This document shows positions 44,888 to 51,201 of a stretch of 51,201 bases of DNA, piece after piece (position 1 is the stretch's first letter; each line of letters opens with the position of its first letter). The notes under the pieces are model-generated. The model worked only from the letters and a program-made list of their open reading frames with translations, did not search any database and was not told the DNA's origin. A program made the translations under genes and the position numbers. The DNA is from Anaerolineae bacterium. GTDB lineage: Bacteria; Chloroflexota; Anaerolineae; 4572-78; J111. Location of the stretch: NCBI GenBank assembly GCA_023151115.1, contig JAKLJP010000049.1, forward strand, positions 1 to 51,201, read 5' to 3'.

Positions 44888-45796
44888 ATGCTTGATCCTA
44901 TTCTCTACACCTTCGATTTTGGTTCGTTTCAAATTCCCATCCGCTGGTACGGCCTGCTGGTGGTGGCCGGGGCGCTGGCTGGAGCCTGGTACGCGGCCTG
45001 GTATTTCAAGCGCAAGGGCGAAGACCCCAACCTGGTCTGGGACGCGCTGATTTGGCTGCTTATTTCCGGCATCGTCGGGGCCAGAATTTGGTACGTGGTT
45101 TCCGACATCATCGGCGGGGGGCAGCGCTACCTGACGGATCCCCTGTCCGTTGTTTACATCAACCAGGGCGGCTTGAACATTCTGGGCGGGGTCATGCTGG
45201 CCGCCCTGGTAGGCTGGTATTACGCCAAACGCAACAAAATTGACTTTTGGCTGCTGGCCGACGCCATTGGCCCCGGCGCGCTGCTGGGCCAGGCCATTGG
45301 CCGCCTGGGCAATTACATCAACCAGGAACTCTACGGCCCGCCGACCACGCTGCCCTGGGGTATTCCCATCGAAGCCGCCCACCGCATTGCTCCCTGGAAC
45401 GATATGACCCAGTACCCCTTTGAAACCACCCGCTTCCACCCGACCTTTGCCTACGAAATGATCTGGAATCTGCTGTTTGTCGGGCTGCTCACCTGGCTCA
45501 TTGTCCGCTATGGCGACCGGCTGAAAACCGGGGTGATTGCCGCCAGCGCCCTCGTCATCGCCGGGGTGGGCCGCACCTGGATCGAGCTGTTCCGACCCGA
45601 CCAGCCCCGCTTTTTTGGCACAGCCATCAGCACCTCGATGGTTGTCTCGATCATTTTTGCCCTGATTGGCGTGTTTATTCTGCTGGTCAAATTGGGAAAA
45701 ATCAACGTGCCCTTTATGAAAGCCGGCTCTGTGGACTACGCCCGCAAGCCGGTGCGCCGCCCCCCGCGAGAGCGTATGCGCCGCCAGGAGCGGTGA
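44888..45796 (+). CDS. lgt: Prolipoprotein diacylglyceryl transferase, copy 2
   Basis: 302 residues with the Lgt signature GRLGNYINQELYGPPTTLPWGI and an N-terminal PIRWYGLLVVAGALAGAWYA. Similar to copy 1 along the length but not identical, so an old duplication. The E. coli essential His position reads LNILGGVML, replaced by Leu. The Arg/Lys-rich tail is cytoplasmic. Having two lgt genes suggests different lipoprotein substrates or lipid donors. Confidence 0.88.
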   Translation: MLDPILYTFDFGSFQIPIRWYGLLVVAGALAGAWYAAWYFKRKGEDPNLVWDALIWLLISGIVGARIWYVVSDIIGGGQRYLTDPLSVVYINQGGLNILGGVMLAALVGWYYAKRNKIDFWLLADAIGPGALLGQAIGRLGNYINQELYGPPTTLPWGIPIEAAHRIAPWNDMTQYPFETTRFHPTFAYEMIWNLLFVGLLTWLIVRYGDRLKTGVIAASALVIAGVGRTWIELFRPDQPRFFGTAISTSMVVSIIFALIGVFILLVKLGKINVPFMKAGSVDYARKPVRRPPRERMRRQER

Positions 45797-45818
45797 AACG
45801 AGGAAGCGAAGAGGCGAA

Positions 45819-45864
45819 GAGGCGAGGAGGCGAAACCTTTGACGTGTCATCGCCTCCTCGCCTC
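45819..45864. repeat. Purine-rich hairpin repeat between lgt2 and selW
   Basis: A perfect 15-bp stem (GAGGCGAGGAGGCGA / TCGCCTCCTCGCCTC) with a 16-nt loop, preceded by GAAGAGGCGAAG repeats. Same family as 14120-14178. Confidence 0.65.
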
Positions 45865-45900
45865 ACTGTGCATCGCCTCATTCTTCAGGAGGATCAACTT

Positions 45901-46146
45901 ATGCTCACCATCACCCTGGAATACTGCCGGGTTTGAAACTACACTCCGCGGGCCGTGAGCCTGTGGCATGAATTGCTGGATGATAAGGAGCTTGAAGCTC
46001 AAATTGAGTCGCTGACCCTCATCCCCACCAGCGGCGGCAAGTTTGAAGTGACTGTCAATGGGGAATTGATTTTTTCCAAAAAAGGGTTGGGGCGGCATGC
46101 CGAGCCGGGAGAAATTTACGGGCTGGTGAAGGAGAAAATGGATTAA
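45901..46146 (+). CDS. SelW-like (Rdx family) selenoprotein, in-frame TGA = Sec
   Basis: 81 residues when the TGA at 45934-45936 is read as selenocysteine: MLTITLEYCRV-U-NYTPRA, then VSLWHELL, LTLIPTSGGKFEVTVNG, and LIFSKKGLGRHAEPGEIYG. The redox motif is CxxU (C9, U12), as in SelW; in close bacterial relatives CxxC occupies the same place. Strong AGGAGG lies 8 bp before the ATG, so translation must begin upstream of the TGA. A reading that starts only after the TGA would lose the redox motif. A candidate SECIS hairpin follows the TGA. Thioredoxin-fold thiol oxidoreductase of the cytoplasm, partner unknown. A pseudogene by Cys-to-stop mutation is the alternative. Confidence 0.85.
45941..45964 (+). 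promoter_or_regulatory. Candidate bacterial SECIS hairpin
   Basis: ACA-CTC and GAG-(CC)-TGT pair around a 10-nt loop CGCGGGCCGT beginning about 10 nt after the TGA. Position fits bacterial SECIS elements, which lie just downstream of the codon; the stem is short and needs folding to confirm. Confidence 0.4.
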
Positions 46147-46171
46147 GCTTGGTTCAAGTCGTCCATTCTAA

Positions 46172-46621
46172 TTAAGACGGGCGACTTTCTACTTGTCCCA
46201 ACCACTTAACCCACGGAAATGCGCTCTGTACTGCGTTAACTAACCGCTCATCGGCTGTCCAAAAATCACAGGCCAGATACTCAGCCAGAGCCAGGTAATG
46301 GGTATCATACGTAGCGGGTCGCCCCAAGCTATCGGCCCAATCAAAAGCCCGCCGGTGAAAATTGGCGGGTTCAAGGTATTGAATATCAAAAGAGAGAGCC
46401 ATGTCAAGGGCCTGCCGGCTCTCCGTTACCGTGCGCAGACCGCGGACGATGTGCTTGCGTAAGACGGAAGTTACTTCATAACGCAGCAATGGCGGCGCAG
46501 CAATGTTACGCCCTTCGTGAAGCCACACTCGCCATAAGGCCCGCGCCTCTGGGCTGTAAGCTTCTTCAACAACCAATTTGATAACCAGACTGGCGTCAAC
46601 GCACACCCAGGAGTTCGCCAT
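46172..46621 (-). CDS. vapC: PIN-domain toxin (VapC-like)
   Basis: 149 residues with PIN acidic residues: CVDASLVIKLV (first Asp), E in YSPEARALW region, and D in TYDTHYLALAEYLACDFWTADERLV. It should act as a ribonuclease. It overlaps the upstream antitoxin gene by 26 nt, typical of type II pairs. Confidence 0.85.
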   Translation of the reverse strand: MANSWVCVDASLVIKLVVEEAYSPEARALWRVWLHEGRNIAAPPLLRYEVTSVLRKHIVRGLRTVTESRQALDMALSFDIQYLEPANFHRRAFDWADSLGRPATYDTHYLALAEYLACDFWTADERLVNAVQSAFPWVKWLGQVESRPS

Positions 46622-46925
46622 CCCGCTCTTCTCTCAATTCAAGGATAATTTCGCTGGAATCGGGCAAGAGCTGATCATTATGGCGTTGAGCCGTCTCTTT
46701 AGCCAATCGCTCTGCCTGATCGAGCAGGGCTAACTGTTGCTGCTTCCGTTTTTCAAACTCCTGAACGGCAACCAACCGCTCATACTCAGCAGCGGGCAAA
46801 ATAACCACCGTAGCCACACCCTTGCTTTCCACCAGAGCAGGCTCGTGGCGTTGCAGCACCCGCTGCACGACCCGTCCCCAAGAATTCTTGACCTCCGTCG
46901 CCGAAACACGCCACAGGTTGTTCAT
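46596..46925 (-). CDS. Phd/YefM-family antitoxin
   Basis: 109 residues. RVSATEVKNSWGRVVQRVLQRHEPALVESKGVATVVILPAAEYERL is the Phd/YefM DNA-binding fold; the C-terminal half should bind the PIN toxin. Start ATG 46925 with GGAGGG upstream, not the ATG four codons earlier. The operator lies directly upstream (46936-46956). Confidence 0.85.
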   Translation of the reverse strand: MNNLWRVSATEVKNSWGRVVQRVLQRHEPALVESKGVATVVILPAAEYERLVAVQEFEKRKQQQLALLDQAERLAKETAQRHNDQLLPDSSEIILELREERDGELLGVR

Positions 46926-46935
46926 TTTACCCTCC

Positions 46936-46956
46936 AATTAGCTAACTAATTAGCTA
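46936..46956. promoter_or_regulatory. Toxin-antitoxin operator repeat
   Basis: AATTAGCTA occurs twice, 12 bp apart, and the block is also a partial palindrome (TAGCTAA...TTAGCTA). Likely site of autoregulation by the antitoxin. Confidence 0.6.
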
Positions 46957-46989
46957 TATTATAGATCGCTGTCTGGGTCAAGTCAATTC

Positions 46990-49020
46990 TTACTCTAAAG
47001 CTCTTTCCAACAAGGCAAAAAACGTATACGGATCAACCACCGTATAATTGGGATGCAGCACCTCTCCATTTTCCCCCAAAATCTGCCCCGTCTTATCCTG
47101 CGCCTGTAGCCTATCCCGCACCCCCCACAAAAATGTGGCCGATTGAAACGAAGAGCGAAAGGCCAAAAACGGCGGGCGGCCCTGCTCTAAAACCACGCGC
47201 CGGTAGGCTTGATGAACCGCTTCGGCGGCCACGTCGGGCGTGCCGGCCAGGGCTTCGGTAGCAACAGCGGAGAGCGGTGTGCCGAGCTGCAAACGCGGCC
47301 AGGGTTCGTCAATTTCGTAATCGGGGGTCAGAATACCGGCCGGGGCTAAAAAGGTAAAGGCATCCAGGCGAAGCTGCGACATGGCCGCGCCGTTGCCGTT
47401 GAGCAAAAAGCCCTGGGTATCATAACCGTATTTGCGGTAAAAGTCGTGGCTGCGCCCCAGCCAGCGGAGCAGGCCCACTTCCGAGAGAGCATCGGGATTG
47501 AGATAGCCCGCGCCGCTATTGGCGGCTACAAAAAAATCCTGCTCGCTTCGAGTGGCATACAAATAGCTGATAATGCCGGGAATATCTTCGACCAGGGCCG
47601 GGTTAAGTCCCCAGGCCAGCGGAATTTCCCCCCGGCGCTTGTCTTGCCAGGGCGAGGCGGCGTAATTCGCCAGCAAAATTTGAACCGGGTGAGCCAGGTC
47701 GTAATCGCCCATATAAAAAAGCACAAACGTCCGGTCGGGCGACACCCTGCCGGCGGAGGTTAAATACCCTTTTTTGATCAGGTCGGTAGTTGTGGGTGGA
47801 ACGAGCGGCGTGCGCAGCGTGGGGCGCGGGCCAAATTTGTGAACTGATACATTGGCCATCGCCAGGCCAAAGACATCGCCGCCGCCGCCTTGCAGATAGG
47901 CTCCATGTTGCGAGAACAGCCAGGTACTCTCCCACTCCCCTTTGATCGGCGTGTGCCGGGTTGAACCCAGGCCCGGCTCAGCCGCATATTTTTCGTACCA
48001 GGGGATAAAGCCCCAAACTTTGATCAACCGCCCGCCCGCCTGAGCCTCCGCCGCCTCGACAATAGCTTTGAGGGTGGCCGCATCTGCGCCGATGGGTTGG
48101 GCGGGGTCATCGTTGGGAGCTTCGTCGGCCCAGGGCGACAAGTCGAAGGCAAAGCCGGCCTGCTGGACCACATAATCCCGTTCCAGCGCGTAGACCCCGC
48201 CGCGCGTCATTTTGTTTTGGGCATAGCGCGTCGCCGGCCAGCCATCCTCAAAATAGGCCAAAAAAAGGGGATTGGCGCGGCCCGTATCCAAATATTTTTC
48301 TTTGGCCCACAAATAGGCATCGGTTTTGGGTGAGCCAGAAGAGGGGGTGGCGCTGTTGGGCAGGGTGGCTGCGCCGAGTTTGAACAATCCCACCAGCGAT
48401 TGTCGAACGGACAAACGCGCCGTAATTTCGGCTTCGATTTCGCTGCCGGCCCGCAGCACGGCCAGATTTTCCACCCCGGCGATGGTTGTCGCTACGTTGA
48501 GCGTGGCCGGAACCGCCGGGTCCCACAGGACAACCCCCTCCACTTGGTCGTCAAAGGTTGCCAGCACCTCGGTCAGGCTGTTCAACTTGACGATTTTTGT
48601 TTGGGCCAGCCAGCCATAGGGTTGACCGGCCTCTTGATATTTTTCTAGCCAGAAGCTGTCCACCCCCGGCGTCTCCAGACGTTGATAATCGTGCTCCAGG
48701 TAGAGTTGTGGCCGGTCTCGATTGACCAGACCTTGCAAGGTGGCTAAAAAAATGAGGGTATCGTAATCACGCAGTAAATCCGGGTAGGATTTGCCGGGTG
48801 GCGGCGTGTCCAGCTCGCATGGACTTGGTTCGCCGGTTGAGGCGATGCAGGTTTCGTAATGGTTAAGATGCAGGTCACTGACATCAAAGAGATAGAGCCG
48901 GTCAGGGGAACTTTGAGCCGGAGTAGGAGCGAGAGTACAAGATAGAAGAACAAACAGGGCAAGCGGCAGAACACTAATTTTCCTTAGCGCACGATAGGAG
49001 GGTGGCATAACTGCGACCAT
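46990..49020 (-). CDS. GxGYxYP-domain lipoprotein or secreted protein
   Basis: 676 residues. A signal peptide ends in LLSCTLAPTPAQ, a possible lipobox. N-terminal DTLIFLATLQGLVNRDRPQLYLEHDYQ and the later ANSGAGYLNPDALSE match the GxGYxYP_N and GxGYxYP families. These are putative carbohydrate-acting proteins of unknown exact activity. It is flanked by two toxin-antitoxin pairs. The start codon sits in a good hydrophobic leader. Confidence 0.75.
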   Translation of the reverse strand: MVAVMPPSYRALRKISVLPLALFVLLSCTLAPTPAQSSPDRLYLFDVSDLHLNHYETCIASTGEPSPCELDTPPPGKSYPDLLRDYDTLIFLATLQGLVNRDRPQLYLEHDYQRLETPGVDSFWLEKYQEAGQPYGWLAQTKIVKLNSLTEVLATFDDQVEGVVLWDPAVPATLNVATTIAGVENLAVLRAGSEIEAEITARLSVRQSLVGLFKLGAATLPNSATPSSGSPKTDAYLWAKEKYLDTGRANPLFLAYFEDGWPATRYAQNKMTRGGVYALERDYVVQQAGFAFDLSPWADEAPNDDPAQPIGADAATLKAIVEAAEAQAGGRLIKVWGFIPWYEKYAAEPGLGSTRHTPIKGEWESTWLFSQHGAYLQGGGGDVFGLAMANVSVHKFGPRPTLRTPLVPPTTTDLIKKGYLTSAGRVSPDRTFVLFYMGDYDLAHPVQILLANYAASPWQDKRRGEIPLAWGLNPALVEDIPGIISYLYATRSEQDFFVAANSGAGYLNPDALSEVGLLRWLGRSHDFYRKYGYDTQGFLLNGNGAAMSQLRLDAFTFLAPAGILTPDYEIDEPWPRLQLGTPLSAVATEALAGTPDVAAEAVHQAYRRVVLEQGRPPFLAFRSSFQSATFLWGVRDRLQAQDKTGQILGENGEVLHPNYTVVDPYTFFALLERALE

Positions 49021-49032
49021 GACTAAGTAAAA

Positions 49033-49494
49033 TTAGTAGTTATTTGGATTTTCTACAGGAAGACCTTCAGCTACAGCGGCTGTGTTAAGCTGATTGTCAG
49101 CGCAAACAAAGGTGATAGGTGGCAAAGAGAGAGCAGCGCGTACAGACTGTAAAGCAACCGCACCAGCGAGTTGAACAGCGTCATAGCCACGTAGGCCATG
49201 TTTCTCTGCCAATATCATCGCCGAGTCAATTAACTGTTCAGTTACTTCAACCACCTGATAATAGTTACGAAAATCGGCTTTGAATTGAATTGCCGCCGCC
49301 TGACCATCCGTCAGAGCGATGTCGCCATTCCGCACCCGGCGAAATAAAGCGGCAATGAGTTCTGCCCCACTAATACGTACCACATAAAAGGCGTGTCCCT
49401 GACTTACCTGGCACAAGTTGTTTACCCAAGTTGTTCCAGTTTCAACTACATACCGTTTAATAAGGGCGCTGCTGTCAAAATAGTAATGACCCAC
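49033..49494 (-). CDS. vapC: PIN-domain toxin (VapC-like), second pair
   Basis: 153 residues: YYFDSSALIKRYVVETGT with first Asp, SGAELIAALFRR with Glu, GLRGYDAVQLAGAVAL and TFVCADNQLNTAA with Asp. It overlaps the antitoxin stop by 1 nt, and lies 12 bp upstream of the GxGYxYP gene. Confidence 0.83.
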   Translation of the reverse strand: MGHYYFDSSALIKRYVVETGTTWVNNLCQVSQGHAFYVVRISGAELIAALFRRVRNGDIALTDGQAAAIQFKADFRNYYQVVEVTEQLIDSAMILAEKHGLRGYDAVQLAGAVALQSVRAALSLPPITFVCADNQLNTAAVAEGLPVENPNNY

Positions 49495-49736
49495 TAGCGC
49501 CGATCCTTAATAATTGTTTCAGAAACAGGTACACCACTTACACGAACAGGCACAAACTCAGAACCGGGCAATAATTGAGAGCGGACTTCTTTAATTAATC
49601 CCAATTCCAAAAGTTGCTGCCAGTAAAGTTGTTCTTGTTCAGGAATCAAGACTTCGACCGGAGTATTTGGCAATAGGGATACAGGTTCAAGCAATACAAT
49701 TTTTGTGCCGTCATAAATACCTTTTACTTTTACCAT
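49494..49736 (-). CDS. DUF104/AF2212-like antitoxin
   Basis: 80 residues. VKVKGIYDGTKIVLLEPVSLLPNTPVEVLIPE fits the AF2212/PG0164 (DUF104) antitoxin fold that often pairs with PIN toxins. The C-terminal half is likely flexible and toxin-binding. Start has no strong ribosome site. Confidence 0.7.
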   Translation of the reverse strand: MVKVKGIYDGTKIVLLEPVSLLPNTPVEVLIPEQEQLYWQQLLELGLIKEVRSQLLPGSEFVPVRVSGVPVSETIIKDRR

Positions 49737-49791
49737 ACAGACCTCATTATTAGATTTAAGCTAATTCTATTACACACCACGCACCAGGTTT

Positions 49792-50391
49792 TCACTCCGG
49801 CATATGGCTGATAAAATAATACATCACTACACCCCAAACAGCGAAAATCACAATCGCCAGAATAGCGGTAATTGGGGCGCTCGCCAGCATCACCCACGAA
49901 GCCCAGACCAAGGGCCCACCAGCCCCCAACGCCACGATTGTGGTCGGAATAGCCCGGATGAGAAACCAGTTCGTCGGCGAGATTTCGCCCATACGAGGCA
50001 TCTGACCGATAAAATAGGAGATGACCGCCCCCCAGCCGCCGAAAAAGAGCACAGCTACGGTCGCCGTAACCCAAGGATTTTGCACAAAAGTATGGGCCGC
50101 CCAGATACCGGCTGCCCCGGCCCCCAGAATCAGCAGCGTTGACGGCACCACCCAGACCAAAAACCAGGTGGTCAACGAGCCTTCTGTCACCTTGCCACTG
50201 CCCAAACAGGTCTGGCACAGTTTCTTTTGCACCTTAAACTCACCGGTGCCCACCTCGCCATGCTTGTTGCAGCGTTTGCACTCCGCGCCGTTAGGTAATA
50301 CCTTGCTGCCGCCGCAATCGGGACAGCGAGTCATGATCTCTCGCCTGATTTCGCGCTGGCCGGTGCCCTGGCAATCTCGACAAATTGGCAT
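49792..50391 (-). CDS. DnaJ-type zinc-finger membrane protein
   Basis: 199 residues. N-terminal Cys pairs CRDCQGTGQ, CPDCGGSK, CKRC and CQTCLGSGK resemble the DnaJ central CxxCxGxG zinc domain, then four hydrophobic helices in two repeats (each with NWFLIRAIPTTI- or TWFLVWVVPSTL-like starts). Start ATG 50391 with GGAG upstream. A zinc domain attached to a small membrane bundle is unusual. Function unknown; a protein-folding or quality-control role is only a guess. Confidence 0.6.
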   Translation of the reverse strand: MPICRDCQGTGQREIRREIMTRCPDCGGSKVLPNGAECKRCNKHGEVGTGEFKVQKKLCQTCLGSGKVTEGSLTTWFLVWVVPSTLLILGAGAAGIWAAHTFVQNPWVTATVAVLFFGGWGAVISYFIGQMPRMGEISPTNWFLIRAIPTTIVALGAGGPLVWASWVMLASAPITAILAIVIFAVWGVVMYYFISHMPE

Positions 50392-50586
50392 ACTTGGCTT
50401 CTCCACTAAAATAATTGCTTAAGTTTAGCATAAAACCCCCGGTGGGTAAAGCGATTCAAGGCTAAATCACCGGCTCAGATGAAGTTTGGTTATTCACTCC
50501 AAATTCGGTACAATCAATTGGGATGGTTCAATTACGGGCTGAAATAGGTTGACACTTTTGGCACCTTAAAAAATAAATTACCCTGG

Positions 50587-51201
50587 CTAGGTAGCTGGCG
50601 TGGGTCGGAACAATTGGTCTAATACCTCCGCCAGAGAAAGAGCATCCGGCACACCGGCTAACTCCAGGGGACTAGAGCCGCTGCGCTTGCCCCGTTCAAA
50701 CTCGTGGTGGTTCCAGAAGAGTTGGAGCAACGGTAGTAACCATTGAGGCCTGCCCCGGTGAATTTGTAAGTGGGGGCGCAGCCAACTGTGCAAGGACTCG
50801 GCCAAGCTGGAGGAGCGGTGGAAGAGTCCCAGGGTCTCCCAGACGAGCGGCACGATAGAGCGTAGGCTGGCGGGGAGGTCAGTCTCGAGGTTCAAGTTCA
50901 AGGTGTGGCGTTGCTGCCAGGCCCACAGGACAAAGGCTTGGGTGTCAGCCGCCAAGTTCTTGAGCACAGGGGTCAGGTGTTGCTCCAGCCACTCCAACGG
51001 AGCCAACAGTTCAGGTAACTTCTGCTGTAGATCGTCGGCGAAGGCGATAATGTCTGTATGGCCCAATTCCTTGAGCAGGGCGATAGCCGTTTCCAGGGTG
51101 GCTTTGGTTTTGGCGACAGCGACAAGCTGATGGGTGGGGGTGAGGGGTTCCAAAGCCTGACGCACTTCAGCCAGCAGCCACGACCAGGTGTCGAAGGTGG
51201 C
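50587..51201 (-). CDS. Transposase-like protein, C-terminal part (runs off window)
   Basis: 205 codons are open to the right edge, with no start required at 51165, so this is a 3' fragment. The C-terminal segment SLAESLHSWLRPHLQIHRGR and the following FWNHHEFERGKRSG resemble the end of an IS transposase. The catalytic region is out of view, so the family is not fixed. The 180 bp between it and the DnaJ-like gene (50407-50586) show nothing recognisable. Confidence 0.5.
   Translation of the reverse strand, partial: ATFDTWSWLLAEVRQALEPLTPTHQLVAVAKTKATLETAIALLKELGHTDIIAFADDLQQKLPELLAPLEWLEQHLTPVLKNLAADTQAFVLWAWQQRHTLNLNLETDLPASLRSIVPLVWETLGLFHRSSSLAESLHSWLRPHLQIHRGRPQWLLPLLQLFWNHHEFERGKRSGSSPLELAGVPDALSLAEVLDQLFRPTPAT

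Noticed and set aside
45955..46146. GTG-started 63-residue version of the SelW-like gene
   Set aside because: It would begin after the redox motif, lacks its own ribosome site, and ignores the strong start at 45901.
1..51201. CRISPR array, prophage or tRNA/rRNA genes
   Set aside because: No regularly spaced direct repeats, phage structural genes or RNA gene signatures were seen; short RNAs could have been missed by eye.

Overview
The window is a bacterial chromosome segment, moderately GC-rich. Gene content suggests a facultative or microaerobic member of the Chloroflexota (Anaerolineae-like). That placement is an inference from the protein style (Ala/Glu/Pro-rich linker in PstS, ClpC, DGC proteins, decayed ISAs1, GxGYxYP protein); no rRNA or tRNA gene was seen to confirm it.

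Layout. (1) 1-8.9 kb, minus strand: a ttrBCA-type molybdoenzyme operon (tetrathionate reductase clade; arsenate or selenate are alternatives) preceded by its own sensing module, namely a PhnD/TtrS-like binding lipoprotein, a histidine kinase and a NarL-type regulator. (2) 8.9-13.4 kb: a metal(loid) region with a SemiSWEET-like protein, an ArsP/DUF318 permease, a 20-residue Cys-rich microprotein, an EamA exporter and an ArsR with a CgArsR-like Cys pattern, followed by a MerR regulator with a 2Fe-2S metallochaperone and a YnfA remnant. Three copies of one 16-bp palindrome mark an ArsR regulon. (3) 13.4-21.4 kb: phosphate uptake (two PhoU, PstB, PstA, PstC, PstS) with an arsenate reductase inserted. 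PstA carries a circularly permuted copy of PstS in a periplasmic loop, and a five-repeat Pho box precedes pstS. (4) 21.7-25.8 kb: an unusual seven-gene operon (ArsR, GcvH-like lipoyl carrier, two DGC zinc-binding proteins, OsmC, SPASM radical SAM, thioredoxin-like). (5) 26.3-32.2 kb: cydABDC, the cytochrome bd oxidase and its assembly exporter. (6) 32.5-38.6 kb: decayed ISAs1, DUF3307, RidA, ribosomal protein S1 and ClpC. (7) 38.7-42.0 kb: a CheY-like receiver, two STAS proteins and a GAF/PP2C/ATPase partner-switching phosphatase. (8) 42.3-46.1 kb: two lgt genes flanking a sulfatase-like hydrolase, then a SelW-like selenoprotein read through an in-frame TGA. (9) 46.2-51.2 kb: two toxin-antitoxin pairs, a GxGYxYP lipoprotein, a DnaJ-zinc-finger membrane protein and a truncated transposase-like gene at the right edge.

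How it fits together. The promoters of the ttr sensing module, the GcvH/DGC/radical SAM operon and cydABDC all carry GTGA-N6-TCAC-type sites (CRP/FNR-superfamily style) centred the same distance (30.5 bp) upstream of the -10 hexamer, so a single oxygen, redox or energy regulator probably controls all three. The first two also share a second palindrome (TTATTTC-N9-TGAAATAA type) over the start point, a likely ArsR-family operator. This links the little-known GcvH/DGC/radical SAM operon to sulfur or metalloid respiration. Strongest candidates for new biology: the permuted PstS inside PstA, the unannotated SelW-like selenoprotein, the shared promoter architecture with the GcvH/DGC operon, and the CGGDCC microprotein in the ArsR region.
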